Notes: generated by a model not told the origin, from the sequence alone. DNA of 64,000 nt from Streptomyces minutiscleroticus (GCF_014650875.1 NZ_BMVU01000005.1:186001-250000), one strand, 5' to 3'; numbered from the stretch's first letter, positions 34,938 through 46,567 are shown. Numbers and translations: made by a program.

Positions 34938-35621
34938 TCAAGCGGTGCTCACCACCACGGTCCTGGCCGCCTTGTCGTGCAGCCCCTGCCGGTAGGGCCG
35001 GTCGATGAGGCTCCAGCCGCCCGCGACGGCCGTCCAGACGCAGGCGCAGCAGAAGGCGAACGGCAGCCACAGCGCGAGCGCGCGCACGAGCGCGGTCGGC
35101 ACCAGCGGGGTGGAGCCGTCCCGGAGGTTCGCCACCCGCAGGCGGAACAGCCTCTTGCCGAGCGTCTGCCCGTCGAGGGAGACCATGAAGGTGTCGTACG
35201 CGACGTAGAGGACGGCGGCGATCAGGGACTGCCAGAACCCGTCGTCGAGCCGGACCCCGTTGTCGTCCACCTTGTACTGGTGCACGCCGAAGAGCAGGCA
35301 CACCAGGTACACCACGACGCCCACGAGGACCATGTCGACGAGCCGGGCGAACACGCGCCTGGCCGGGTCGGCGAGCGGCGGCATCCCGGCGAGCGGGTCG
35401 CCGCCGAGGGGGCCGCCGCCGAACGGGTCGCCGCCGTACGGCGGAAGCGGGGAGCCGTAGGGGGAACCGCCGCCCGGCGGAGGCGGGTTGCCGTACGGCG
35501 AGCCGCCCGGCGGGGGCGGCGTGTCGTACGGGGAGCCGCCGCCGGGCGGAGGCTGCCGCTTCCTGAACGGGTCGTCGTCCGGGGGCTGCCCGGGGTCGGA
35601 GGGCGGCGGTTCGGTGCTCAT
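34938..35621 (-). CDS. RDD family membrane protein with PPPGG-repeat N-terminus
   Basis: Protein of 227 residues. Residues 1-75 are a Pro/Gly-rich cytoplasmic region built of PPPGGSPYGN-like repeats. The RDD domain follows: PARRVFARLVDMVLVGVVVYLV (Arg and Asp that name the family), a second hydrophobic segment, SLDGQTLGKRLFRLRV, and a last pair of segments before RPYRQGLHDKAARTVVV, the conserved HDKAA end. Paralogue of the next gene upstream. Transport or sensing role is unknown; some RDD proteins are Na+/H+ antiporters. Confidence 0.9.
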   Translation of the reverse strand: MSTEPPPSDPGQPPDDDPFRKRQPPPGGGSPYDTPPPPGGSPYGNPPPPGGGSPYGSPLPPYGGDPFGGGPLGGDPLAGMPPLADPARRVFARLVDMVLVGVVVYLVCLLFGVHQYKVDDNGVRLDDGFWQSLIAAVLYVAYDTFMVSLDGQTLGKRLFRLRVANLRDGSTPLVPTALVRALALWLPFAFCCACVWTAVAGGWSLIDRPYRQGLHDKAARTVVVSTA

Positions 35622-35740
35622 GGCCCGAGTCGACCGCGAACCGGTGGCCTCCGCATCCGGCGGGCGGCCGTCCGGGGTACCCTCCCGTCCGGTACGGAAC
35701 CGGTCCCGCCGGGCGGGCCGGAGCGCGGCTCCGGTGCCGG

Positions 35741-37414
35741 TCAGCCCGCCACGAAGGTGTGGGCCGCCTTGTCGTGCCAGCACTGGCGCCACGGGCGGTC
35801 GAACAGGCACCACAGGACGCCCACCACGCCGACGACGAGGACGCCGGGGACGCTGTAGACGAGCCAGCGGCGCAGGGCCGCGCCGAAGGACGGCGGTTCG
35901 TGGCCCTCGATGTCGCGGACCTCCAGGCCGCACAGTTTCTTGCCGAGGGTGCGGCCCCACCTGGCGGTGGGCAGCGCCTCGTAGACGACGCCGAAGAGCA
36001 GCAGGACGGCCAGGACGATGCCGAGGTAGACGCCGGTGGTGCCGTCGATCAGCCACACCGTGACGGTCTCGCCGGAGAGCCTGGCCTCCTCGATCTTGCC
36101 GTCGACGTGGTCGACCGCCCTGAGGCAGAGCGGCACGGCGGCCGCGCCGGTGACGGCGGCCAGGACGAGGGTGTCCACGAGCCGCGCGGCCAGCCGCCTG
36201 CCGAGCCCGGCGGGCCGGGCCGCCGCCTGCGCCCGGGCGGCCGCCTGGAACGGGTCCTCCGTCACCGGCTTCCACGGCACCACGGGCTGACCGCCCTCGG
36301 CGCCGGCCAGCCGGTGCACCTGCTGCGCCCAGGACGGCTGCCCGCCGCCGGGGCCGGAGGTCATCGGGCCGACAGGCGCGGCGGACGGCTGCTGCGGCTG
36401 CTGCGGCTGGGCGGAGCGGGTGCCCTGCGGGGGCAGGACGGGGCCGTTCTGCCGGGGCGCCGCGGGTGCCGCGGCCTGCGGGCCGATCGGAGGGGCCGGG
36501 TCGGCGGCGACGCGGGCCGCGCGCTCCTGGGCAACCTTCTGGGACAGGGCCCGGAACGCCATCGTGCCCTCGGGGGACAGCGAGTCGCGGCGCTCGCCGC
36601 CGGCCGCCGCCGCGCCGGAGCCGGCCGCGGGGGCGGAGGCGCCCGCCTGCGGCGCGCCCGACGCGGCCGCCGCACTCGGTGCGGTCGGTGCGTTCGCCGC
36701 GGGCGTGCGGCTTCCGCCGGCCGCGTCGGGCCCGGCCGCGGACCCCGTGCCGGCGGCAGCGGGCCGGGCCGGGCCGGTCGGGCGGCGGAAGACGAACGTG
36801 CCGTCGGAGGCCGGGGGCCGCTCGGCGGGGGCGTCGTCCGCCGTGGGGCGCCGGAAGGTGACCGTGCCGTCCGTGCGCCCGGAGTCGTCTCCGGGCCGGG
36901 CCGGTTCCGCGGGCACGCGGGGGTCGGCGCCCTGCGGCGCGCCCCAGGACACCCGGTGGTCCTGGTCGCCGCCGAAGCCGGACTGCCGGGAGCGGTCGGC
37001 GCCCCAGGCCGACGCGGGCTCGGGACGGCTGCCGTGCCCGGCGTCGGCGGGCGCCGCGGCCGGCGGGTCCTCGTCGAAGAAGTGCGGGCCCGTCTCCTCG
37101 GTCGACGCGGACGCGGGCGCGGAGGCGGCGGGCGTCGCGGACGCGGGCACGGAGGCGGCGGGCGTTGCGGACGCGGGCACGGAGGTGGCGGGCGTCGCGG
37201 GCGGGGGGTCCGCGGGTGCCGGTGCCGCGGGCGCGGACGGGGCCGACGCGCCGGGCGGCGCCGGGAGCGGCGTGCCGTCGGACGGCGCCGGACGGCTGGT
37301 GCCGGGCACCCAGGCCGTGCCGTTCCAGTACCGGACGTATCCAGGGATGGACGGGTCCGGGTAGTACCCCTCACGGGGCCTGTCGTCACCGGGTGCCGGG
37401 GTTGGGGCGCTCAT
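35741..37414 (-). CDS. RDD family protein with DUF2510 head and long Pro/Ala linker
   Basis: Protein of 557 residues. Residues 13-45 are a DUF2510-like motif (GYYPDPSIPGYVRYWNGTAW), followed by about 340 residues of Pro/Ala/Thr-rich linker. The linker includes three copies of a 10-residue unit of the form PAASVPASAT. The C-terminal RDD domain (from about residue 400) has LGRRLAARLVDTLVLAAVTG, a TLGKKLCGLEV motif and RPWRQCWHDKAAHTFV. Ends 119 bases before the start of the second RDD gene; the two probably form an operon. Likely binds other cytosolic or wall factors through the DUF2510 part (inference). Confidence 0.9.
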   Translation of the reverse strand: MSAPTPAPGDDRPREGYYPDPSIPGYVRYWNGTAWVPGTSRPAPSDGTPLPAPPGASAPSAPAAPAPADPPPATPATSVPASATPAASVPASATPAASAPASASTEETGPHFFDEDPPAAAPADAGHGSRPEPASAWGADRSRQSGFGGDQDHRVSWGAPQGADPRVPAEPARPGDDSGRTDGTVTFRRPTADDAPAERPPASDGTFVFRRPTGPARPAAAGTGSAAGPDAAGGSRTPAANAPTAPSAAAASGAPQAGASAPAAGSGAAAAGGERRDSLSPEGTMAFRALSQKVAQERAARVAADPAPPIGPQAAAPAAPRQNGPVLPPQGTRSAQPQQPQQPSAAPVGPMTSGPGGGQPSWAQQVHRLAGAEGGQPVVPWKPVTEDPFQAAARAQAAARPAGLGRRLAARLVDTLVLAAVTGAAAVPLCLRAVDHVDGKIEEARLSGETVTVWLIDGTTGVYLGIVLAVLLLFGVVYEALPTARWGRTLGKKLCGLEVRDIEGHEPPSFGAALRRWLVYSVPGVLVVGVVGVLWCLFDRPWRQCWHDKAAHTFVAG

Positions 37415-37770
37415 GTCCGTCGTCCCGTATCTGCTCGGGGGTCATATGGGGTCCCCCACATCTATCAGACGGGACCATCCGCCACGGCCGGTCCCGCCGT
37501 ACCTCCCCCCTTCGAGCGCCTCTTTGCCACGGATACGGCTCGAAGCCACCTAGGTGTGGGTGCCACCTTTCGGGGGAACTTCGGTCATGTTCTCCGGGTT
37601 GCGGGGCACTCGGTCCGCGGGCTCGGAGGGGCTTGCACGCCGGCATCCGGGGCACACGCAACCGGCCGGAAGAAAACCCTCCGAACTCGCGTAATGCTCC
37701 GGGTCCCACGCCCTCTCCACTCGTACGGGCCCGAACCCCGAGGCCTTGACCGAGAGAGGAACCGCACGTC
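37415..37770. promoter_or_regulatory. Divergent promoter region of the RDD and SsgA-like genes
   Basis: A 356-base gap with no supported gene. Only a short TGGGG/CCCCA hairpin (37447-37451 with 37454-37458) near the RDD start is visible. Developmental genes of this family usually have complex promoters, but I see no recognisable sigma-factor site. Confidence 0.4.
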
Positions 37771-38238
37771 ATGCACACCGTCGTGGAACGTGAGCTGGAG
37801 CTCCGCCTCGTCCTGTCCCCCGAGCGCAGTGTCCCGGTGCCCGCGCGGCTCGGGTACTACACCGACGACCCCTACGCCGTGCACGTCACCTTCCACGTCG
37901 GCACCGACCACCCGGTCGACTGGACCTTCTCCCGCGAACTGCTGGTCGAGGGGGTGTTCCGGCCCTGCGGCCACGGCGACGTGCGGGTGTGGCCGACGAA
38001 GGTCGCCGGGCGCAGCGTCGTCCTGATGGCGCTGAGCTCGCCCGACGGGGACGCCCTGCTGGAGGTGCCCGCGGCCCAGATCTCGGGCTGGCTGGAGCGC
38101 ACCCTGCGGGTGGTGCCGCCGGGCACCGAGAGCGAGCGGCTGGCCATCGACGACGGCCTCGCGGAACTGCTCGCGCCGACCCCGGCCGACGAGTTCCGCC
38201 TGTGGGACGACTCCAAGGAGAAGGAAGGGGACTGCTGA
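37771..38238 (+). CDS. ssgG: SsgA-like sporulation/cell-division protein (SsgG by position)
   Basis: SALP protein of 155 residues. Members direct septum placement and wall processing in sporulating aerial hyphae. It shows VVERELELRLVLSPERSVPVPARLGYYTDDPYAVHVTFH, the DWTFSRELLVEGVFRPCGHGDVRVWP block and the S-S-P-D-G-x-A-L-L-E-V-P segment of the family. The neighbourhood (RDD pair, FAD oxidase, hppD) matches my memory of S. coelicolor ssgG. The symbol is by synteny, not by tested function. An AGAGAGGAACC site precedes the ATG. Confidence 0.88.
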   Translation: MHTVVERELELRLVLSPERSVPVPARLGYYTDDPYAVHVTFHVGTDHPVDWTFSRELLVEGVFRPCGHGDVRVWPTKVAGRSVVLMALSSPDGDALLEVPAAQISGWLERTLRVVPPGTESERLAIDDGLAELLAPTPADEFRLWDDSKEKEGDC

Positions 38239-38309
38239 CCCGCCCGGCGGGACCGGGCGGGCCGGGACCGGGCGGGTCGGGACCGGGACGGGCCGGGGCC
38301 AGGACGGGG

Positions 38310-39710
38310 TCAGAAGAGCTTGCCCGGGTTGAGCAGGCCCAGCGGGTCGAAGGCCGCCTTGACCGCCCGCTGCATCTCCAGGCCGACCGGGCCGATCTCC
38401 CGGGCCAGCCACTCCTTCTTCAGGACGCCGACGCCGTGCTCGCCGGTGATCGTTCCGCCGAGCTCCAGGCCGAGGGCCATGATCTCGTCGAACGACTCGC
38501 GGGCGCGCCGCGACTCGTCGGGGTCGGCGCCGTCGAAGCAGACGGTCGGGTGCGTGTTGCCGTCTCCGGCGTGCGCGCAGACGCCGATGGTCAGGCCGTA
38601 CTTCTCCGCGATGCTCTCGACCCCCGTGACGAGGGCGGCGAGCTTCGAGCGCGGTACGCACACGTCGTCGATCATCGTGGTGCCCTTGACCGCCTCCAGC
38701 GCGGTGAGCGACAGCCGCCGCGCCTGCAGCAGCAGTTCGGACTCCGCCGCGTCCTCCGCGGGCACGACCTGGGTGGCGCCCGCGGCCTCGCACAGGGCGC
38801 CGACCGCGGCGAGGTCGGCGGCCGGGTCGGGGGTGTCGAAGGCGGCGAGCAGCAGCGCCTCGGTGGTCTCCGGCAGGCCCATGTGCGCCAGGTCGTTGAC
38901 CGCCTTGACCGTCGTGCGGTCCATGAGTTCGAGCAGGGACGGCACGTGGCCCTCGGCCATGATCCTGCAGACCGCGTCGCAGGCGGCGGCGGACGAGGCG
39001 AACTCGGCGGCCAGCACCAGCTGCCGCGGCGGCCGGGGCCTGAGGGCGAGGACGGCGCGCACGACGACGCCGAGCGAGCCCTCGGAGCCGACGAAGAGGC
39101 GCGTGAGGTCGTAGCCGGCGACGCCCTTGGCCGTGCGGCGGCCGGTCCGCAGCAGCCGCCCGTCCGCGAGGACCACGTCGAGGCCGAGGACGTACTCGGC
39201 GGTGACGCCGTACTTCACGCAGCACAGGCCGCCCGAGGCGGTGCCGATGTTGCCGCCGATGGTGCACATCTCCCAGCTGGAGGGGTCCGGCGGGTAGGCC
39301 AGGCCGTGCTCGTCGACCGCGCGGGAGAGGGTGGCGTTCAGGACGCCGGGCTCGACGACGGCGATCCGGTCGACGGGGTCGATCTCCAGGATGCGGTCCA
39401 TCTTGACCAGGGACAGCACGATGCAGCCCTCGGAGGCGTTGGCGGCGCCCGACAGGCCGGTGCGGGCCCCCTGCGGGACGACGGGGACGCGCAGTTCGGT
39501 TGCCGTGCGCATGACATGCTGGACCTGTTCGACCGTGCGCGGCAGCACCACGACGGCGGGTGCGCCCGCCGCGCAGAAGCTCGCCATGTCGTGGGCGTAG
39601 GAGGCGGTCACGTCGGGGTCGGTGAGCAGGGTCTCGGGCGGCAGGCCCGCGAGCAGCCGGTCCACGAGGTTGCCCTGGACCGCGTCCGGTGCGGCTTCGA
39701 TACGGCTCAT
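38310..39710 (-). CDS. FAD-linked oxidase (GlcD/D-lactate dehydrogenase type)
   Basis: Flavoprotein of 466 residues of the VAO family. The FAD_binding_4 domain shows VVLPRTVEQVQHVM, PVVPQGARTGLSGAA (pyrophosphate-binding loop) and YPPDPSSWEMCTIGGNIGTASGGLCCVKYG. The C-terminal substrate domain has ICAHAGDGNTHPTV and the GTITGEHGVGVLKKEWL motif typical of glycolate and D-2-hydroxyacid oxidases. The ATG at 39710 is preferred over a GTG two codons earlier. Substrate unresolved: glycolate, D-lactate or D-2-hydroxyglutarate. Convergent with the SsgA-like gene. Confidence 0.9.
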   Translation of the reverse strand: MSRIEAAPDAVQGNLVDRLLAGLPPETLLTDPDVTASYAHDMASFCAAGAPAVVVLPRTVEQVQHVMRTATELRVPVVPQGARTGLSGAANASEGCIVLSLVKMDRILEIDPVDRIAVVEPGVLNATLSRAVDEHGLAYPPDPSSWEMCTIGGNIGTASGGLCCVKYGVTAEYVLGLDVVLADGRLLRTGRRTAKGVAGYDLTRLFVGSEGSLGVVVRAVLALRPRPPRQLVLAAEFASSAAACDAVCRIMAEGHVPSLLELMDRTTVKAVNDLAHMGLPETTEALLLAAFDTPDPAADLAAVGALCEAAGATQVVPAEDAAESELLLQARRLSLTALEAVKGTTMIDDVCVPRSKLAALVTGVESIAEKYGLTIGVCAHAGDGNTHPTVCFDGADPDESRRARESFDEIMALGLELGGTITGEHGVGVLKKEWLAREIGPVGLEMQRAVKAAFDPLGLLNPGKLF

Positions 39711-39864
39711 GATCACAGCGTGACACCGGCCGCATCCGGTGTGAACCCGTCTGCGCCACCCTCGCGTGCCGGACCGCGTTCCTCCGGCCGGCGTGCGGCG
39801 GGCGCCGCGGCCCGGCGGCGGACCGCCGGGCCGCGGCCCCCTGACGCGAGGGGACGTACGGCCG

Positions 39865-41647
<1,783 letters not shown>

Positions 41648-41651
<4 letters not shown>

Positions 41652-42295
41652 GCTTCTGGGACTACCTCGGCAACCGCCACCAGCAGCTGTTGAGCGACGC
41701 GTTCCAGCACGCCAGCGCGGTGTTCCAGTGCATGGTGCTGGCCACGGTCATCGGCGTGCTCATCGGCGTCGCCACCTACCGCAGCGGCTGGGCGGGCAAC
41801 ATCGCCACGACGGCCACCTCCACCGTCCTGACCATTCCCTCGCTCGCCCTGATCGGCCTGCTCATCCCGGTCGTCGGCCTGGGGGTGGCGCCGACGGTCA
41901 CCGCCCTGGTGCTGTACGGGCTGCTGCCGGTCGTCCGCAACGCGATCGTCGGGCTGCGCGGCGTCGACCCCTCGCTGGTGGAGGCCGCGCGGGGCATCGG
42001 GATGTCGCGGACGGCCCGGCTGCTGCGGGTGGAGCTGCCCCTGGCCTGGCCGCCGATCCTGACCGGCATCCGGGTCTCCACCCAGATGCTGATGGGCATC
42101 GCGGCCATCGCCGCCTACGCCTCCGGGCCCGGCCTCGGGAACGAGATCTTCCGCGGCATCGGCTCGCTCGGCAGCAAGAACGCGCTCAACCAGGTGCTCG
42201 CGGGCACGCTCGGGATCATCGTCCTCGCGCTGCTCTTCGACGCCGCCTACGTCCTGATCGGACGGCTGACCATCCCGAGGGGGATCCGTGCCTGA
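41648..42295 (+). CDS. Betaine/choline-type ABC transporter permease (OpuCB/OpuCD class)
   Basis: Membrane subunit of 215 residues with about six helices and the EAA-loop pattern of quaternary ammonium permeases (LRGVDPSLVEAARGIGMSRTARLLRVELPLAWPPI). It is the smaller of two paralogous permeases in this operon. GTG start overlapping the regulator stop. Together with the ATPase, second permease and lipoprotein it forms a glycine-betaine/choline/carnitine importer. Confidence 0.93.
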
Positions 42296-43580
42296 GACGA
42301 CCGAGACCAAGACCGCGACCTCGGAGTCCGGCGCCCGGCCCACGGAGGCGCGGACCACCGGCGCCACCATCGAGCTGGAGAACCTCACCAAGCGCTACCC
42401 CGGCAGCCGGGAGCCGGCCGTGGACAGCGTGAACATGGAGATCAGAGCCGGCGAGCTGGTCGTCTTCGTGGGCCCGTCCGGCTGCGGCAAGTCCACCACG
42501 CTGAAGATGATCAACCGGCTGATCGAGCCGACCGGCGGCCGCATCCGCATCGGCGGCGAGGACGTCACCCACATCGACCCGGTGAAGCTCCGCCGCAAGA
42601 TCGGGTACGCGATCCAGTCCTCCGGCCTCTTCCCCCACCTGACCGTCGCGCAGAACATCGCGGCCGTGCCGAAGATGCTCGGCTGGCCCAAGGCGCGGAT
42701 CAGGGCGCGGGTGGAGGAGATGCTCGACCTGGTGGGGCTCGACCCGGGCGAGTTCCGGAGCCGCTACCCGCGCCAGCTCTCCGGCGGCCAGCAGCAGCGG
42801 GTCGGCGTGGCCCGGGCGCTCGCGGCCGACCCGCCCGTGCTGCTGATGGACGAGCCGTTCGGCGCGGTCGACCCGATCACCCGCGACCACCTCCAGGACG
42901 AGCTGATCCGGCTCCAGCACGAGCTGCACAAGACGATCGTCTTCGTCACCCACGACTTCGACGAGGCGATCAAGCTGGGCGACCGGATCGCGGTCCTGCG
43001 CGAGCGCTCGCACATCGCGCAGTTCGACACCCCCGAGGCGATCCTCACCAACCCGGCCGACGACTTCGTCTCCGGCTTCGTGGGCGCGGGCGCGGCCCTG
43101 AAGCGGCTGAACCTCACCCGCGTACGCGATGTGGAGATCACCGACTATCCGACGGTGACCGTCGACGACCCGCTGCAGGAGATCTTCAACAAGCTCCGCT
43201 CGTCCGGCACCAACGAGATCCTGCTGCTCGACAAGCGCGGCCGGCCCTACAAGTGGCTGCGCCGCGGCGACCTGATGCGGGCCAGGGGCTCACTGGCGCG
43301 GGCGGGCACGCTGGTGCACGACACGGTGACCAGGGACGCCACGGTGCGCGACGCGCTGGAGGCGGTGCTCACCGACAACGCCGGACGCGTCGCGGTGACC
43401 GGGCGGCGCGGCGAGTACACGGGCGTGGTCGACATGGAGACGCTGATGAACTCCGTGCACGAGCTGCTGGAGGCCGACCGGCTCGACGCGCTGGAGCACC
43501 AGCACGAGCTGCAGGAGGCGCGGTCCCCGCGGACGCACGCCGAGCAGGAGGGCACCGGTCCCGGGGAGGTGCAGGCGTGA
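42288..43580 (+). CDS. Betaine/choline ABC transporter ATP-binding protein with CBS domains
   Basis: ATPase of 430 residues like OpuCA/ProV. Walker A GPSGCGKST, signature LSGGQQQRVGVARAL, Walker B VLLMDEPFGAVD, and switch His VTHDFDEAI are all present. From about residue 285 two CBS motifs follow, which in homologues sense ionic strength. The start (GTG) overlaps the first permease by 8 bases and the stop overlaps the second permease by 4 bases. Osmoregulated uptake is the expected role. Confidence 0.95.
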   Translation: MPETTETKTATSESGARPTEARTTGATIELENLTKRYPGSREPAVDSVNMEIRAGELVVFVGPSGCGKSTTLKMINRLIEPTGGRIRIGGEDVTHIDPVKLRRKIGYAIQSSGLFPHLTVAQNIAAVPKMLGWPKARIRARVEEMLDLVGLDPGEFRSRYPRQLSGGQQQRVGVARALAADPPVLLMDEPFGAVDPITRDHLQDELIRLQHELHKTIVFVTHDFDEAIKLGDRIAVLRERSHIAQFDTPEAILTNPADDFVSGFVGAGAALKRLNLTRVRDVEITDYPTVTVDDPLQEIFNKLRSSGTNEILLLDKRGRPYKWLRRGDLMRARGSLARAGTLVHDTVTRDATVRDALEAVLTDNAGRVAVTGRRGEYTGVVDMETLMNSVHELLEADRLDALEHQHELQEARSPRTHAEQEGTGPGEVQA

Positions 43581-44467
43581 GCGGTTCGCGGACGCCGTCC
43601 GCAGGGCGCGGCACCCGCCCCGAGGGCGAGTACGAGGTCGAGGGCCTCGCCTTCCGCGACGAGGGCGCGGACGGGGCCGGGGCGGACGAGGCGCAGGACG
43701 CCTCCCCGCCGCCCGACGCGGACCGGGAGCGGCGCGTCACCTGGCAGAAGCTGACGTTCCTGCCGCTGGTGCTCGCGGTGGTGCTGCTGGCCACCTGGCT
43801 CTGGTTCCGCCAGGCCGACCTGGACCAGCTCTCACGGAACGCGATCGGGGGCGGACAGGTCTGGAAGGCGCTGCGCCAGCACGTGGAACTCACCGTGATC
43901 TCCACGTTCTTCGTGCTGATCATCGCGATCCCGCTGGGCGTCCTGCTCACGCGCCGCCCCTTCCGCCGGGCCGCTCCCGTCGCGATGACCGTGGCGAACA
44001 CGGGCCAGGCCACCCCGGCGCTCGGCCTGCTCGCCCTGCTGGTGATCTGGCTCGGCACCGGCCAGAAGGCGGCCCTGATCGGCATCGTCGTCTACGCCGT
44101 CCTGCCCGTGCTGTCCAACACCATCGCCGGGCTGCGGGCCAACGACCCGACGCTGCTGGAGGCGGCGCGCGGCATCGGCATGTCCCCGCTGGGCGTGCTG
44201 ACCCGGGTCGAGCTGCCGCTGGCCGTCCCGCTGATCCTGGCGGGCGTGCGCACGGCACTGGTCCTGAACGTCGGCACGGCCACCCTCGCCACCTTCGGCG
44301 GGGGCGGCGGCCTCGGCGAACTGATCACCGTGGGGATCACCAACCAGCGGATGCCGGTCCTGATGCTCGGCTCGGTCCTCACCGTCGTCCTGGCACTGCT
44401 CGTGGACTGGCTGGCGTCACTGGCCGAGCTGGTCCTCAGCCCCCGGGGTCTGGAGGCGCGCGCGTGA
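43577..44467 (+). CDS. Betaine/choline-type ABC transporter permease, second
   Basis: Membrane subunit of 296 residues. The first 55 residues are acidic and hydrophilic (an N-terminal extension absent from its partner), then about six helices with AGLRANDPTLLEAARGIGMSPLGVLTRVELPLAVPLILAGVRTALVLNVGTATLATFGGGGGLGELI, the transporter EAA loop. GTG start overlapping the ATPase stop by GTGA. Paralogue of the permease at 41648. Confidence 0.93.
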   Translation: MSGSRTPSAGRGTRPEGEYEVEGLAFRDEGADGAGADEAQDASPPPDADRERRVTWQKLTFLPLVLAVVLLATWLWFRQADLDQLSRNAIGGGQVWKALRQHVELTVISTFFVLIIAIPLGVLLTRRPFRRAAPVAMTVANTGQATPALGLLALLVIWLGTGQKAALIGIVVYAVLPVLSNTIAGLRANDPTLLEAARGIGMSPLGVLTRVELPLAVPLILAGVRTALVLNVGTATLATFGGGGGLGELITVGITNQRMPVLMLGSVLTVVLALLVDWLASLAELVLSPRGLEARA

Positions 44468-45447
44468 GGATGCGACGCACGAGAACGTCCGCCGTGGCCG
44501 CGCTGGCCGCCATGGCCCTGCTCGGCACCGCCGGCTGCGGCCTGACCAGCGGCTCCCCCATGGTCGACGAGGTACGGCCGGGCACGGTGGGCCGGGGGCA
44601 GCCCCTGAAGGGCGCCGAGCTCACCGTCACCTCGAAGGAGTTCACCGAGCAGCTGATCCTCGGCGCGATCATGGGCATCGCCTTCGAGGCGGCCGGCGCG
44701 GACGTCCTGGACCGCACCGGCATCCAGGGGTCCGTCGGCAACCGCGAGGCGGTCAGGACCGGCGAGGCCGACGCGACGTACGAGTACACCGGCACCGCCT
44801 GGATCACCTACCTGGGCGAGAGCGAGCCCCTCACCGACGAGCGCGAGCAGTGGGAGGCGGTGCGCGACGCCGACGCCCGCAACGGCCTGACCTGGCTGGA
44901 GCCCTCGAAGCTGAACAACACGTACTCGCTGGCGATGAACCGCGAGAACTACGAGAAGTACGGCACGAAGACGCTCTCGGACGTGGCCGAACTGGCCAGG
45001 AAGAATCCGGACGCGGTCACGCTGTGCATCGAGGGCGAGTTCGCCAACCGCGCGGACGGCCTGCCGGGCATGGAGAAGAAGTACGGCATGAAGGTGCCGC
45101 CGGGCAACCTCACCCAGATGGGCACCGGCATCATCTACACCGAGGCGGCGAAGGGCAGCTGCACCTTCGGCGAGGTCTTCACCACGGACGGGCGCATCAA
45201 GGCGATGGACCTGGTGGTGATGGAGGACGACAAGCGCTTCTTCCCGAACTACAACGCCGCCCCCGAGATCAACACGAAGGCGCTGGAGAAGTACCCGGCG
45301 ATCGCCGAGGTGCTGGCCCCGGTCACCGCGAAGCTGACCAACGACGTCGCCCAGGAGCTGAACGCGAAGGTCGACGTGGACGGCGAGGACCCGCACCAGG
45401 TGGCACTGGACTGGATGAAGCGGGAGGGGCTGGTGAAGGAGGGCTGA
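44464..45447 (+). CDS. Betaine/choline-type substrate-binding lipoprotein (OpuCC class)
   Basis: Extracytoplasmic solute-binding protein of 327 residues. The lipoprotein signal is basic MRMRRTRTS, hydrophobic, then LLGTAGCGLTSG with the lipidated Cys. The OpuAC-type ligand domain shows KGAELTVTSKEFTEQLILGAIMGIAFEAAGADV, the AWITYLGESEPLTD loop, and a C-terminal KLTNDVAQELNAKVDVDGEDPHQVALDWMK. Its GTG overlaps the previous stop. Ends the operon; a 12-bp terminator hairpin follows at 45552-45580. Confidence 0.94.
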   Translation: MRMRRTRTSAVAALAAMALLGTAGCGLTSGSPMVDEVRPGTVGRGQPLKGAELTVTSKEFTEQLILGAIMGIAFEAAGADVLDRTGIQGSVGNREAVRTGEADATYEYTGTAWITYLGESEPLTDEREQWEAVRDADARNGLTWLEPSKLNNTYSLAMNRENYEKYGTKTLSDVAELARKNPDAVTLCIEGEFANRADGLPGMEKKYGMKVPPGNLTQMGTGIIYTEAAKGSCTFGEVFTTDGRIKAMDLVVMEDDKRFFPNYNAAPEINTKALEKYPAIAEVLAPVTAKLTNDVAQELNAKVDVDGEDPHQVALDWMKREGLVKEG

Positions 45448-45711
45448 GACGCGGGCGGGCGACTGCTGTCGCCGGCGCGCGACGGCCGCCGGTCGGCGGC
45501 CGTCGGTGGTCGGCGGCCGTCGCCGGCCGTCGGTCGGCGGCTGTCGCCCGTCGGTCCCGCCGCCGTCAGCGGCGGGACCGGGGTCGGCCGGGGTGCGGCG
45601 CCGTGAGCGGCAGGGGCGGCCGGAGACCGCTGTGCCGACTGAGGGCCGGGCAGGCGCCGGTGCCGGCGAGGGTCTGAGTGCCGGACGTCTGAGTGCCGGG
45701 CGCCATGGCCG
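45448..45711 (+). terminator. OpuC operon terminator in GGCGG repeat sequence
   Basis: A perfect 12-base-pair stem (45552-45563 with 45569-45580) with a 5-base loop lies 105 bases after the stop. Before it (45470-45545) is GTCGGCGGCCGTCGGTGGT-like low-complexity repeat. No gene in the gap. Confidence 0.75.
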
Positions 45712-46512
45712 TCAGCAGGCCGGGACCGAGCCCTCGCCCTTCTGCAGGGCCACCAAGGACGCGACCGCCCCCTTGAGGGTGGTCACCGGGACGAGTCGCA
45801 GGCCGTCGGGCAGCTCCGTCTTCGCGTCCGAGCACTCCGCCTCGGGCACCAGGAACACCGTGGCGCCGTCGCGCCGCGCGGCCTGCGTCTTGAGGGCGAC
45901 CCCGCCGACCGGGCCCACGGTGCCGTCGGCCGCGATCGTGCCGGTGCCGGCGACGGTGCGGCCGCCGGTGAGGTCGCCCCCGCTGCCGTCGCCCTCCAGC
46001 TTGTCGACGATGCCGAGCGAGAAGAGGAGCCCCGCACTCGGCCCGCCGACGTCGGCCAGCCGCAGCGTGACGTCGACGTCGCCGGCGTCCTCGCCCAGGT
46101 AGGACAGCGCGGCCTCGGTGGCGGTGTCCTGCGACTTCCTCATCTCGTCGAGGTTGTACCGCTCGATCTCCTCGACGCTGCCGCCGCCCGGGTAGACCGC
46201 GTCGCGCGGCATCACGGCGCGGTCCGTGCGGAACCAGCCGTCGACCACGTCGCCGAGGCTGGTCCGCGCGTCCGGGCCGGTGGCGAGGATCGTCGTCATC
46301 CGCAGCTCACCGGTGGTCTTCCGGGTGGACGCGCCCTTGATGGTGATGACCGGCTCGCCCTTGTTCTCCCCCAGCACGTCCGCCGTCGTGCCGGGCTCGG
46401 CCACCGAGAACGGCAGCGGCGCGAACACCGCCGTGGCGAGCAGGGCCACGAAGGGCACGGCACAGACGGCTACGGCCTTGGGGCGCGCAAGGCGGGAGAG
46501 ACGAGAGAGCAC
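45712..46512 (-). CDS. Membrane-anchored Lon-like (S16) protease lacking a PDZ domain
   Basis: Protein of 266 residues. An N-terminal membrane helix (AVAVCAVPFVALLATAVFAPLPF) anchors an extracytoplasmic domain with the S16 catalytic pair: Ser in VGGPSAGLLFSLGIVDKL and Lys in GPVGGVALKTQAARR. The flanking RTVAGTGTIAADG strand is conserved. YlbL-like proteins usually carry a PDZ domain between helix and protease; it is not seen here, and the length is short for that group. GTG start. Substrate unknown. Confidence 0.85.
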   Translation of the reverse strand: MLSRLSRLARPKAVAVCAVPFVALLATAVFAPLPFSVAEPGTTADVLGENKGEPVITIKGASTRKTTGELRMTTILATGPDARTSLGDVVDGWFRTDRAVMPRDAVYPGGGSVEEIERYNLDEMRKSQDTATEAALSYLGEDAGDVDVTLRLADVGGPSAGLLFSLGIVDKLEGDGSGGDLTGGRTVAGTGTIAADGTVGPVGGVALKTQAARRDGATVFLVPEAECSDAKTELPDGLRLVPVTTLKGAVASLVALQKGEGSVPAC

Positions 46513-46567
46513 GGGATCAATCTAACGCGGGGGCGCCCGGAGGGCGGCCGCCGGGCGGGGCCGGGGC